This document shows positions 51,523-60,405 of a stretch of DNA of 64,000 nucleotides, one piece after another; the stretch's first letter is position 1; each line of letters starts with the position of its first letter. Location of the stretch: contig NZ_CP104207.1 of assembly GCF_025244705.1 (NCBI RefSeq), positions 3,038,001 through 3,102,000 of the forward strand. The letters run 5' to 3'. Position numbers and translations under genes: made by a program. The DNA comes from Sphingopyxis sp. PET50. Its GTDB lineage: Bacteria > Pseudomonadota > Alphaproteobacteria > Sphingomonadales > Sphingomonadaceae. The notes below the pieces were generated by a model. That model did no database searches and was not told the origin of the DNA. It saw only the letters and a list, made by a program, of their open reading frames with translations.

Positions 51523-52857
51523 ATGTCGCCTTTGCCCGCCCCCGCCGTCCCCCGCCCCCCGCTGCGCGTCGCGCTTGCCGGGCTCGGCGTCGTCGGCGGC
51601 GGGGTCGTCAGGTTGCTGCAGGCGAACCGCGAGCTGATCGCGCGGCGCGCGGGCCGGCCGGTCGCGATCGTCGCGATCTCGGCGCGCGACCGCCACAAGG
51701 ACCGCGGCGTCGACCTGTCGCCCTATCGCTGGGAGGACGACCTCGGCGCGCTCGTCGCGGCCGGCGACGTCGATGTCGTCGTCGAGATGATCGGCGGCGC
51801 CGACGGCATGGCGCTGACGCTGGCGCGGCAGGCGCTGGGCAGCGGCAAGGCACTGGTCACCGCGAACAAGGCGATGATCGCGCACCACGGCCTCGCCCTC
51901 GCCCGCCTCGCCGAGGAGCGCGATACGCCGCTGAAATACGAGGCCGCGGTCGCGGGCGGCATCCCCGTCATCAAGGCGATCCGCGAAGGCGCGTCGGCCA
52001 ACGAGATCGCGCGTGTCTATGGCATCCTCAACGGAACCTGCAATTATATCCTGACCCGCATGGAGCGCGATGGCTGGGGCTTCGCCGAAGCGCTCGCCGC
52101 GGCGCAGGCCGAAGGCTATGCCGAGGCCGACCCGACCTTCGACGTCGACGGCATCGACGCCGCGCATAAATTGTCGATCCTCGCCGCGCTGTGCTTCGGC
52201 ACGAAGCTCGATATCGGCGCGGTGACGGTGAACGGCATCCGCGACATCATCGCCGCCGACATCCGCGAGGCCGAGGCGCTGGGCCACCGCGTCCGCCTGA
52301 TCGGCATGGCCGAGCGCGACGGCGGCCAGGGCAATGGGGCGCTGTACCAGCATGTCCAGCCGTGCCTCGTCCCCGCCGACCATCCGCTCGCCTATGTTCC
52401 GGGCTCGCTCAACGCCGTCGTCGCCGAGGGCAATTTCGTCGGCCGCCTGTTCTTCGAGGGCGCGGGCGCGGGCGCGGGGCCGACGGCATCGGCGATCGTC
52501 GCCGACATCATCGACATCGCGCGCGACGAATATGGCCCCGCCTTCGCGATGCCCGTCGACGCGCTCGACGAGGCGCCCGCCGCCGACGCCGGCGCGCGCG
52601 TCGGCAAACATTATGTGCGGCTGGTGGTCGAGGACCGCATCGGCGTGCTCGCCGAGATCGCCACGGCGATGCGCGATGCCGGCGTGTCGATCGAAAGCTT
52701 CATCCAGCGCGGCACCGACGACGAGACGGGCGCGGTGGTGATCGCGCTGGTGACGCACGAAGGCCCGGCGCGCGCGATCCACGCCGCGCTGGCGACGCTG
52801 GCGGCGTCGGACCATGTCGTCGGCGCGCCGATGCACATGCCGATACTGGCACTGTAA
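51523..52857 (+). CDS. hom: homoserine dehydrogenase
   Basis: A 444-residue enzyme reducing aspartate semialdehyde to homoserine in the threonine/methionine/isoleucine pathway. NAD(P)-binding VALAGLGVVGGGVVRLLQAN (about 15), the KALVTANKAMIAHHGL loop, catalytic-domain signatures AAVAGGIPVIKAIREG and NGTCNYILTRMERDG, YAEADPTFDVDGIDAAHKLS (catalytic Asp and Lys), and a C-terminal ACT regulatory domain (about 355-444: VRLVVEDRIGVLAEIATAMR). Full length. In sphingomonads it commonly precedes glpX and recJ, as here with extra genes between. Confidence 0.96.
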   Translation: MSPLPAPAVPRPPLRVALAGLGVVGGGVVRLLQANRELIARRAGRPVAIVAISARDRHKDRGVDLSPYRWEDDLGALVAAGDVDVVVEMIGGADGMALTLARQALGSGKALVTANKAMIAHHGLALARLAEERDTPLKYEAAVAGGIPVIKAIREGASANEIARVYGILNGTCNYILTRMERDGWGFAEALAAAQAEGYAEADPTFDVDGIDAAHKLSILAALCFGTKLDIGAVTVNGIRDIIAADIREAEALGHRVRLIGMAERDGGQGNGALYQHVQPCLVPADHPLAYVPGSLNAVVAEGNFVGRLFFEGAGAGAGPTASAIVADIIDIARDEYGPAFAMPVDALDEAPAADAGARVGKHYVRLVVEDRIGVLAEIATAMRDAGVSIESFIQRGTDDETGAVVIALVTHEGPARAIHAALATLAASDHVVGAPMHMPILAL

Positions 52858-52957
52858 AGGCGCCGCTCCCCGCAAGCAGCGAGGATCCTTTTGCCTAGCT
52901 CGCTTGCAATCGCCCCCTCCCCTGTTACCCAGGGTGCGGGAAACAGGGGGCGTATCC

Positions 52958-53791
52958 ATGGACATCGAAATCAGGCGCGGGCTGGCCGCGGCGCGAATGC
53001 TGGCGGGCGAGCATTGGCGCGCTCTGCTGGTCTATACCGCGCTGGGCGTACTGCTGCCCTATCTGTTCCTGTCGAGCGAACCGATCTTCAGCCTGCGCAA
53101 CGTCATGGCGATCGTCTCCGACCCTTTCACCAATCGCATCGGGGGTTCGATCACCTGTCCGCTGTATCTGCTCGGCATCGTCGCGGTGATCGTCGCGGGC
53201 GCGATGCTGGCGGCGTGGAACGCGATCCTCGCCGAGCTGCGCGAGGGCTATATCTCCGAACTGATGTACGGCATGGTCGCGGGCTTCGCCTATCTGCTGG
53301 CCAATCTGGCGCTGATGACCCTGATCGGGGTGGTCGCGACACTGCCCCTGTTCCTCCTCGGGCCCGAGTGGCTCGCGTCGAGCGACCGCGGGACGCCGAT
53401 CGCGCTGGAGGGCTATCGCTTTCTGCTGTCGCTCGTCGGCGGCTGGATCAATGCGCGGCTGTGCCTGGCGGGCGCGATCATGGGCGGACGCGGCAAGCTG
53501 GAGCCAGTGTCGGCCTTTGTCGAATCGTGGCGGCTGACCCGCTCGGCACAGTGGCGCCTGTTCGGCTTCTACATCCTTTACGGCTTTATATTCGCGATTC
53601 CGTTGCTCGTCCTGGTCGGCCTGCACGGCGCGGTCATCATCACGAATGCGCCCGGCGGCGGACTCGAAATGCTGATGAGCGCCGGCTGGGTGCTGCTGTT
53701 CGCGCTCTATTTCCTGGGACAGATACTGATCCCCGTCGGCTTCTATCGATCGAGCGCACCGCGCGTCGCGGCGGCCGAAGTCTTTGCCTAA
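52958..53791 (+). CDS. hypothetical membrane protein
   Basis: A 277-residue protein with about six hydrophobic helices: ALLVYTALGVLLPYLFLSS, YLLGIVAVIVAGAMLAAWNA, AGFAYLLANLALMTLIGVVA, WINARLCLAGAIMGGRGKLE, FYILYGFIFAIPLLVLVGLH and WVLLFALYFLGQILIPVGFY. The SAFVESWRLTRSAQWRLFGF segment before the fifth helix is a pattern seen in alphaproteobacterial 'glycerophosphoryl diester phosphodiesterase membrane domain'-like proteins. No catalytic motif is seen and no function is assigned. Its stop overlaps the convergent small secreted-protein gene by four bases. Confidence 0.75.
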   Translation: MDIEIRRGLAAARMLAGEHWRALLVYTALGVLLPYLFLSSEPIFSLRNVMAIVSDPFTNRIGGSITCPLYLLGIVAVIVAGAMLAAWNAILAELREGYISELMYGMVAGFAYLLANLALMTLIGVVATLPLFLLGPEWLASSDRGTPIALEGYRFLLSLVGGWINARLCLAGAIMGGRGKLEPVSAFVESWRLTRSAQWRLFGFYILYGFIFAIPLLVLVGLHGAVIITNAPGGGLEMLMSAGWVLLFALYFLGQILIPVGFYRSSAPRVAAAEVFA

Positions 53792-54289
53792 GGTTCGGCC
53801 TCTTCGGGAGGCGGCGGAACCCCGGTATCGGGATCGGTCGCGCGCTTCGCCATTTCGTAGAGCGCATTATATTCGGGACCCGGCGGATACCGGCCGCCGA
53901 GCGACATCCAGTTGTGCGGCAGCTTGTCGAGCGGGGTCGGATTGATCTTCGGCGCGTCGGGAATCGCGGTCTTCGTCGACCGGCCCACGCCCGCGATCGC
54001 GCGCAGTTCGGGCGACAGGCGGTGGCGGTCGGTGTCGGAGCCGCAGACGTTGATCGCGCCGTCGTCGCTCGGCGTGCAGCGCTTGATCGGGTCGACCATT
54101 TCCTTCGCCTTGGCGGCGGCGGTTGCGGCATCGGGCGGGGGCTTGGGCGCGGGCGGCCCGTAGACGGGCAGCCGGCGGCGCGGGCCCGTCCTCCTGCGCG
54201 CCCGCCGGCGTCACGGCGATGACACAGGCGACGGCGAAAGCGGCGGCGAATCGCACGATGGTTTCTCGACAAGCGCCACAACCGACCAT
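53788..54289 (-). CDS. small secreted protein of unknown function (one frameshift)
   Basis: About 166 residues after removing one base near 54170. The N-terminus IVRFAAAFAVACVIAVTPAG is a signal peptide with cleavage after AGA. The mature protein begins with a Pro/Ala-rich stretch, then EMVDPIKRCTPSDDGAINVC with two cysteines, GSDTDRHRLSPELRAIAGVG and ends in PPPPEEAEP. I know similar small 'hypothetical periplasmic' proteins in sphingomonads but no function. A GTG start at 54256 is possible. Divergent from glpX. Confidence 0.65.
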
Positions 54290-54343
54290 ATGGCGCCCAC
54301 CATGCCGACCGGGCGGAACAAGTAAAGACGGAGAGTGAAGACC

Positions 54344-55316
54344 ATGACGAAGACCGGCAGCAACCTCGACCGGGTGCTCGTGCTCGAAATGGTGCGCGTC
54401 ACCGAAGCCGCGGCGATCGCCGCCGCGAAGCTGATCGGGCGCGGCGACGAAAAGGCCGCCGATGCCGCCGCGGTCGAAGCGATGCGCACCGCGTTCAACA
54501 CGCTCTATATGGACGGCACCATCGTGATCGGCGAGGGCGAGCGCGACGAGGCGCCGATGCTCTATATCGGCGAAAAGGTCGGCAACGCGCCGGGCAAGGG
54601 CCCGAAGATCGACATCGCGGTCGATCCGCTGGAGGGCACCACGATCACCGCCAAGGCCGAGCCCCAACGCGCTCGCGGTGCTCGCGATCGCCGAGGAAGG
54701 CTGCCTGCTCAACGCCCCCGACGTCTATATGGACAAGCTGGCGGTCGGCGCCGGCTATTCGCCCGACATCGTCAATTTCGACAACAGCGTGCGCGAGAAT
54801 GTCGAGGCGGTGGCGCGCGAAAAGGGCTGTTCGCCCGCCGACATCATCGTCTGCGTCCTCGACCGCCCGCGCCACGAGGCGATCATCGCCGAGCTGCGCG
54901 CGATCGGCTGCGGCGTCGCGCTGATCCCCGACGGCGACGTTGCGGGGGTGATCGCGACGACCAACCCCGAAACCAATATCGACATCTATATGGGGTCGGG
55001 CGGCGCGCCCGAAGGCGTGCTCGCCGCGGCGGCGCTGCGCTGCGTCGGCGGCCAGTTCAAGGGCCGCCTGCTGTTCCGCAACGACGACGAGCGGCTGCGT
55101 GCGAAGAAATGGGGAATCGACGACCTCGAACGCATTTATGACCTCGAGGATCTGGCCAAGGGCGACGTGATCTTCGCCGCGACCGGCGTCACCGACGGGT
55201 CGCTGCTGCGCGGGGTCAAGCATCGCCGCGGCGGTGTGCTGACCACCGAGACCGTCGTGATGCGCGCTTCATCGGGCACGGTGCGCTGGGTGAAGGGCGA
55301 GCACCGGGTCGGCTGA
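54344..55316 (+). CDS. glpX: class II fructose-1,6-bisphosphatase (one frameshift)
   Basis: About 323 residues after removing one A at 54660, which restores [20 protein letters not shown]. Hydrolyses fructose-1,6-bisphosphate in gluconeogenesis. Metal and substrate motifs: [68 protein letters not shown] and [20 protein letters not shown]. The ATG at 54344 follows ACGGAGAG; a GTG at 54335 is an alternative. Lies between hom and recJ, a conserved sphingomonad order. Confidence 0.93.
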
Positions 55317-55344
55317 GCGCGCAAAAAAGTCGGTTATTCCTTTG

Positions 55345-55725
55345 GCGCTTATGTCCTCTGCAAACTCAAGCGGCCTGTCGGGTTCGGGGTGGGAGGCGGA
55401 CGTTTGGCGACGCGCTCAGCAAGCGTTGTTCGAGGCTGATGGGGCGGATATTTTGTTTCGCACAAAGGCACAAAGGCACGAAGAGGGCCGTTCGCGGCCG
55501 AAAGGCCGCCTTATCATCGACGTCAATCCTTAGACGAGGTTGAAGAGGGAACGCCGCTTCGCGGCAAGCACGACATCTTCGTGCCTTTGTGCCTTTGTGC
55601 GAAATCAATCTCACCCACGTCGGCGCACCGCGCCTTCGGTGCCGCCGATAAGCCTGCGTCCGCTTCCGCCCGAAACCGGCCATTCCCGTCCCGGGTTTGC
55701 AAAAGACGTCATCGCCATTCCTTTC
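55345..55725. repeat. R3-type repeat interrupted by a 150-base R1-type palindrome
   Basis: The ends resemble those of 8095-8365: AAGCGGCCTGTCGGGTTCGG on the left, and CCCGAAACCGGCCATTCCCG with an AAAAGACGTCATCG tail on the right. The centre is replaced by a separate palindrome at 55456-55605. Together with 55738-55808 and a doubtful small frame this accounts for the 780-base gap after glpX. Confidence 0.75.
55456..55605. repeat. 28-base perfect inverted repeat (R1 outer arms only)
   Basis: Left arm TTTCGCACAAAGGCACAAAG and onward through GCACGAAG; the right arm is its exact complement ending TTTGTGCGAAA. The ~95-base core is unrelated to the other R1 copies. The motif matches the CACAAAGCCACGAAG outer arms at 1131 and 20806 with GGC for GCC. 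Confidence 0.85.
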
Positions 55726-55737
55726 CGGCAAGTATGT

Positions 55738-55808
55738 GTTCCCCGGCGAAAGCCGGGGTCCAGGAGGAATAGCGCTGCCCATCCGGACCCCGGCTTTCGC
55801 CGGGGAAC
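55738..55808. repeat. 24-base perfect inverted repeat
   Basis: GTTCCCCGGCGAAAGCCGGG (GTCC) and its exact complement flank a 23-base loop. Each arm is itself a small hairpin (CCCCGGCGAAAGCCGGGG). Confidence 0.85.
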
Positions 55809-55831
55809 AGGGCCGCTCCCTGGTCCAGGGT

Positions 55832-56035
55832 ATGAACCCCAAAAAAACTTGCCATGACCCGCGCATCGCGGCGATAGCGGCGGCAGGCCGCGCGCCGGGG
55901 CACCTGGGCGACCCCACCGACCCCGCGATGCCCGCGTCGCTGTTCCTCGATTCGGACGCGGTGATCGCGGCGCTGTCGCCCGCCATCCCCGACCCGGCGA
56001 CGTTGAAGGCGCCGCGCGCCGCCAAGGGAAAATAG
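55832..56035 (+). CDS. doubtful small open frame
   Basis: A 67-codon frame (MNPKKTCHDPRIAAIAAAGR ... LKAPRAAKGK) in the gap before the TIR gene. No ribosome site, domain or family pattern is seen. The composition is alanine/proline-rich, as chance frames are in this genome. Listed so the stretch is accounted for; more likely non-coding or a gene remnant. Confidence 0.2.
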   Translation: MNPKKTCHDPRIAAIAAAGRAPGHLGDPTDPAMPASLFLDSDAVIAALSPAIPDPATLKAPRAAKGK

Positions 56036-56099
56036 CCGCCCGGCATGGGTTGACCGCAGCCGCGGCTATGGCATCGTCGCCGCACAGGGGGATAGGGCG

Positions 56100-57143
56100 A
56101 TGGAAGAAGCGAAACGTCCGCGGCTGTTCGTCAGCCACCATTCGAGCAAGTTCGACGTCGCGCTGCACGTCGAAAAGGCGCTGGCGCGCCACGGCGTCGA
56201 CTGCTGGATCGCGCCGCGCGACGTGGGTCCCGGCGAGGCGTTCGATTCGGCGATCATGGCGGCGATCCGCGACGGCGCGGGCGTCCTGCTGCTGTTCTGC
56301 AGCCAGTCCGACAAGAGCCCGCACGTCAAGCGCGAGCTGATCCTGGCCGACAGCGCGCACAAGGCGATCATCCCTCTGCGGCTCGAAGAAATCGTTCCCA
56401 ACGACCTCGCCTATCATCTCGCCAGCGCGCAATGGATCGACTGGCTGGAAAAGCGCGACGAATCGATGGCGCGCATCGCCGCCAAGGCGCAACAGCTGGC
56501 AGGCACCGCGCCGCCGCCGCCCGCCGCCGCCCCGGCGGCGCACGCCGCGGCCGACAATCTGCACGCAGCGTTGCTCGCGGGCGAGGCCGCGCCCGCGCAG
56601 CCCGCTGCCCCGCCGCCGCCGCCGCGCGGCCGCCGAAGCGCCGGCATGAGCATCCAGGTGCGCACGCTGGTGATGGCGGGGCTCGCGGCCGCGGTCGCCA
56701 TCCTCGCCGCGATGCTGTTCCTGTCCGGCGGCGACGAGCCGAAACGCGCCGAAGCGGGCCCGGCCGCCGAAGCGCCCGCAACCCCGGCAGCCGCGACGGC
56801 GCCCGTCCTGCCGGTTGCCGAGGCGCCGGTCGTCCGGGCACCCGGACCGATCCGCGCGCGGCTCGCCCCGACCTTCAACTGCGACCGCGCCGCGACGCAG
56901 GCGGAAAAATTCATCTGCGGAGACGACGAGCTGGCGTCGCTCGACCGCGAGATGGCGCGCGCCTTTCGCCAGTGGCGCAGCGTCGCGGGACCCCGCCTGC
57001 GCGACATCGAGGCCGAACAGCGCAACTGGCGCGTCGGCGTGCGCGACGCCTGCGGCGACGCAGCGTGCGTCGCGAACACGATGCGCCAGCGCATCGCGCA
57101 GATCGACGAGCGGCGGATCGCCTATTCCGAAGGCCGCTATTGA
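56100..57143 (+). CDS. TIR domain - transmembrane - LprI-like domain protein
   Basis: 347 residues in three parts. (1) Cytosolic TIR domain, about 7-135: RLFVSHHSSKFDVALHVEKA, VDCWIAPRDVGPGEAFDSAI, and SPHVKRELILADSA, whose Glu79 is at the place of the NADase catalytic Glu. (2) Ala/Pro-rich linker, then one transmembrane helix (about 189-210, VMAGLAAAVAILAAMLFLSG). (3) Second Ala/Pro linker and a C-terminal LprI/DUF1311-like domain (about 257-347) with four cysteines (FNCDRAAT, KFICGDDELASLDREMARAF, DACGDAACVANTM), expected in the periplasm. The order suggests an envelope-facing sensor coupled to a TIR effector (inference). Intact and monocistronic. Confidence 0.85.
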   Translation: MEEAKRPRLFVSHHSSKFDVALHVEKALARHGVDCWIAPRDVGPGEAFDSAIMAAIRDGAGVLLLFCSQSDKSPHVKRELILADSAHKAIIPLRLEEIVPNDLAYHLASAQWIDWLEKRDESMARIAAKAQQLAGTAPPPPAAAPAAHAAADNLHAALLAGEAAPAQPAAPPPPPRGRRSAGMSIQVRTLVMAGLAAAVAILAAMLFLSGGDEPKRAEAGPAAEAPATPAAATAPVLPVAEAPVVRAPGPIRARLAPTFNCDRAATQAEKFICGDDELASLDREMARAFRQWRSVAGPRLRDIEAEQRNWRVGVRDACGDAACVANTMRQRIAQIDERRIAYSEGRY

Positions 57144-57201
57144 AGGGCTTCGCGTCGCTGTATTGATGTGATAATACAGCCGGGCGATGCGACACGCCCG
57201 G

Positions 57202-57689
57202 TCAGAATATCCCCGCAGCCAATCCTTCGGCGAGCGCCGCGCCCAGCGCGCGCGCTTCGGCGAGGCGGGCGGGCTCGATGGTCTTGGGCGCCAGGATCGC
57301 CTCGGGCGTCTGCGCGGCGGTATTCACGATCAACGGATCGGCGACGCGTTTCAGCCGCCAGCCGGTCGCGATGCGGTCGAGCTGGCGCTGGGCGTTCTCG
57401 CCGTCCGAGCCCGCGCAGACGATCGTCGCATAGGGGCGGCCTTCGAGCCGAGCCGAGGCACGGATAATAGCAGCGGTCGAACATCTCCTTCATCGCGCCC
57501 GACAGCGCGGCGAGATTTTCGGGGCCGACGAAGAGATAGCCATGCGGCCGCGAACAGATCGGCGGGCGTCACATCGTTCGCCGCGACCAGCCTTGCCGTC
57601 GTCGCCCCCTCGGCGGCGGCACGGGCAAGCGCTTCGCTGCCGCCGGTGCGGCTGTGCCAGGCGATCAGCAGGTGCGGCGCGTCGGTCAT
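57202..57689 (-). CDS. flavodoxin-like NADPH-dependent FMN reductase family protein (two frameshifts)
   Basis: About 161 residues after two one-base repairs (near 57543 and at 57451). The FMN phosphate loop LLIAWHSRTGGSEALARAAA lies at the N-terminus. FMN-ring contacts are in the restored YLFVGPENLAALSGAMKEMF and in YYPCLG, and GRPYATIVCAGSDGENAQRQ resembles the flavodoxin_NdrG/FMN-reductase group. A redox role using FMN is likely; no partner is visible. It starts 65 bases from the divergent alkylsulfatase gene. The two frameshifts fit the artefact pattern seen across the window. Confidence 0.75.
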
Positions 57690-57754
57690 GCCGCGATGCT
57701 TGCCAAGCCGCGGCGCGGCGCGCAAGCTGCCCCCAAAACAGGGGGAGACAGACG

Positions 57755-59717
57755 ATGCGCCGATTGACCGCGATGCTGCTGGCCGCGAGCCTGCCGCTGA
57801 CCGCCGCCGCGCAGGATGCGGCGAGCGAAGCGACGCGCATTTTGCAGGCGGGGACCGCGATGCGCCTGCCGCTGGGCGACCCGCGCGACATGGAAAATGC
57901 GACACGCGGCAAGCTCGCCGAGATTCCGGGCGGGGTCATATTGGACGGGGTCGAGCAAGACAGTGTGGGACCGGCGGCCCTATTCCTTTCTCGACGCCGA
58001 GCATGGCCCCGATACGGTGAATCCGTCGCTGTGGCGGCAGGCGCGGCTCGACGCGGTGCACGGGCTGTTCGAGGTGGTGCCGGGCAAGATCTGGCAGATC
58101 CGCGGCTATGACATCTCGGTGATGACGATCATCCGCGGCAAGACCGGGTGGATCGTGGTCGATCCTTTGCTGTCCGAGGAAGCCGCGGCGGCGGGGTGGA
58201 AACTCTTCGCCGACACCGTCGAGGCGAAGGAGGGCAAGAAGCCGATCAGGGCGGTGATCTTCAGCCACAGCCACAGCGACCATTTCGGCGGCGTCGGCGG
58301 CATCGTCACCTCCGAACAGGTGGCGAAGGAGAAAATCCGCATCATCGCCCCGCACGGCTTTTCGGAGGAGGCGACCTCCGAAAATGTCCTCGCGGGCGGC
58401 GCGATGGGGCGGCGCGCGGTCTATATGTTCGGGTCGATCCTGCCGCCCGGACCCGCGGGGCAGGTCGATACCGGGCTGGGGCCCAAGCTGTCGACCGGCA
58501 CCATCGGCTATATGGAGCCGACCGAGACGGTGAGCGAAAAGGGCGGCACGCTGACGATCGACGGGCTGGCCTTAGAATTTCTCGACGCCGGCGGGACCGA
58601 GGCGCCGTCGGAGTTCGTCTTCTACATCCCCGCATATAAGGCCTTACACACAACCGAGGTGGTGACGCACACGCTGCACAATGTGCTGACGCTGCGCGGG
58701 GCGCAGGTGCGCGACGCGCTGCGCTGGTCGAAGGTGATCGACGCCGCGCTGCTCCAATGGGGCGGCAAGGCCGAGGTCGCGCTGGCGTCGCATCACTGGC
58801 CGACCTGGGGCGCGGGCGAGGTCAGCGCGCTGCTGACCAACCAGCGCGATGCCTATCGCTATGTCCACGACCGCACGCTGTTTCTCGCCAATCGCGGCGC
58901 GACGCTGCACGAGCTGGCAGACCAGACCCCCGAGGCGCCGGTGCAGGGCCGCGATTTTTCGACGCGCGGCTATTACGGCACGCTTAACCACGACATGAAG
59001 GCGGTCTATCAGCGCTATTTCGGCTGGTGGGACGGCAATCCCGCCCATTTCAACCCGATCCCGCCCGAACAGTCGGCGCCCAGATATGTCGCGCTGGCGG
59101 GCGGGGCGGACAAGCTGCTGAGCGCGGGCAAGGCGGCGATCGCGGCGGGCGAGTATCGCTGGGCGGCCGAGCTGCTGAACAAGCTGGTGTTCGCCGAACC
59201 GCGGAACGAGGCGGCGAAGGCGGCGCTGGCCTCGGCCTATGACCAGCTCGGCTATCAGGCCGAGTCGGGCGCGTGGCGCAACTATTATCTCGCCGCCGCC
59301 GCGACGCTGCGCGGCACCGCGGTCGAAGCGACGTCGGGCAACGGGCAGAGCCGCAGCTTCGTCAGCGCGATCCCGACCGCGGTCTTCTTCGATGCGCTCG
59401 CGACGCGCTTCGATGCGGCGAAGGGGAGCGCCATCGCCGGCACCTTCCAGTTCGTGCTGCCCGACAGCAAGGAGGCGGTGGCGGTCTCGGTCGGCGGCGG
59501 GGTCGAGTTCCCGCGCCATGGCGTCACCGACCCCGCGCCGACCGCGACGGTCACCATCGACCGCAGGACATTGGACGATGTGATGCTGGGCCAGGCGCAA
59601 TTCCCCGCGCTGCTGCAATCGGGGGCGATCCGGATCGACGGCGACAGGCAAGCCTTTCTGAGCTGGTTCGCGCTGCACCCGCCCGCCGACCCGCGGTTCA
59701 ATGTGGTCGAACCATGA
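57755..59717 (+). CDS. SDS-type alkyl sulfatase, metallo-beta-lactamase fold (one frameshift)
   Basis: About 653 residues after removing one A at 57954, which restores VGKTVWDRRPYSFLDAEHGP. Signal peptide (MLLAASLPLTAAAQ), then the MBL domain with zinc motif FSHSHSDHFGGVGGI (about 165) and ASHHWPTWG, a dimerisation domain (RDAYRYVHDRTLFLANRGAT, TRGYYGTLNHDMKAVYQRYF), and a C-terminal SCP2-like domain (FDALATRFDAAKGSAIAGTF). The order is that of SdsA1/BDS1 enzymes, which release sulfate from alkyl sulfates such as dodecyl sulfate in the periplasm. The ATG at 57755 follows GGGGGAGACA. Confidence 0.9.
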
Positions 59718-59750
59718 AGCGCCAGTCCTTGAGCAAAACACCGCCCGTGC

Positions 59751-59827
59751 TCCCGCGAAGGCGGGGGCCCATCTCCGAACGGCTCGATTTTGGACCGGCC
59801 GGAGATGGGTCCCCGCCTTCGCGGGGA
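59751..59827. repeat. palindromic intergenic repeat
   Basis: TCCCGCGAAGGCGGGGGCCC followed by ATCTCCG, paired with CGGAGATGGGTCCCCGCCTT followed by CGCGGGGA, around a ~20-base loop. The outer arm is the same as the outer layer at 44993-45229, and the lead-in matches the fragment at 40366. It is followed by TGCTCTAA, a shortened copy of the middle layer there. Confidence 0.8.
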
Positions 59828-59874
59828 CACACAGAGGATTTCAATTGAATGCCACCCTGCTCTAACGGAGGATC

Positions 59875-60405
59875 ATGACCGACATCGAGACCGTTCACCC
59901 GACCGATCCCTTCGATCCGCAGGCGCTCAACGCCGCCGAAGGGCTCGATCCGGTCGATCCGCGCTATGTCCATGTCCTGCGCGCGACGACGGCGCTGAAC
60001 CTGATCCCGCTGGCGATCGGCGCCAGCCTGTTCGACGCGCTGCTGATCCGCAGCATCGGGGGACCCTATGGGCTGATCACCGGGCTGGCTTGGCTGGCCG
60101 CGATCATCATGATCGTCAATTTCCCGGCGCGGCGGATGCAGCGCTGGGGCTACCGGATCGGCGAGGGGCAGCTGCGCGTCGCGCGCGGCTGGCTGTTCCG
60201 CACCGACACGATCGTGCCCTTCGTGCGCGTCCAGCATATCGACGTCGGCCAGGGGCCGGTCGAGCGCTGGTTCGGCCTGTCGCACCTGATCGTCCACACA
60301 TCGGGCACCCACAACAGCACGGTCACCCTGCCCGGCCTGCCCGCCGACCTCGCCGCCGCGATGCGCGAAACGATCCGCCGCCATATCCAGACCGACTTCG
60401 CATGA
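59875..60405 (+). CDS. PH-domain membrane protein, YdbS-like
   Basis: A 176-residue protein with two hydrophobic segments near the N-terminus (NLIPLAIGASLFDALLI, GLITGLAWLAAIIMIVNFPA) and one bacterial PH domain (bPH2, about 95-165: YRIGEGQLRVARGWLFRTDT, IVPFVRVQHIDVGQGPVERW, FGLSHLIVHTSGTHNSTVTL). It overlaps the following larger PH-domain gene by ATGA, as in the ydbS-ydbT pair of Bacillus, where the pair gives resistance to certain amylolysin-type bacteriocins. Function here is not known. Confidence 0.87.
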   Translation: MTDIETVHPTDPFDPQALNAAEGLDPVDPRYVHVLRATTALNLIPLAIGASLFDALLIRSIGGPYGLITGLAWLAAIIMIVNFPARRMQRWGYRIGEGQLRVARGWLFRTDTIVPFVRVQHIDVGQGPVERWFGLSHLIVHTSGTHNSTVTLPGLPADLAAAMRETIRRHIQTDFA

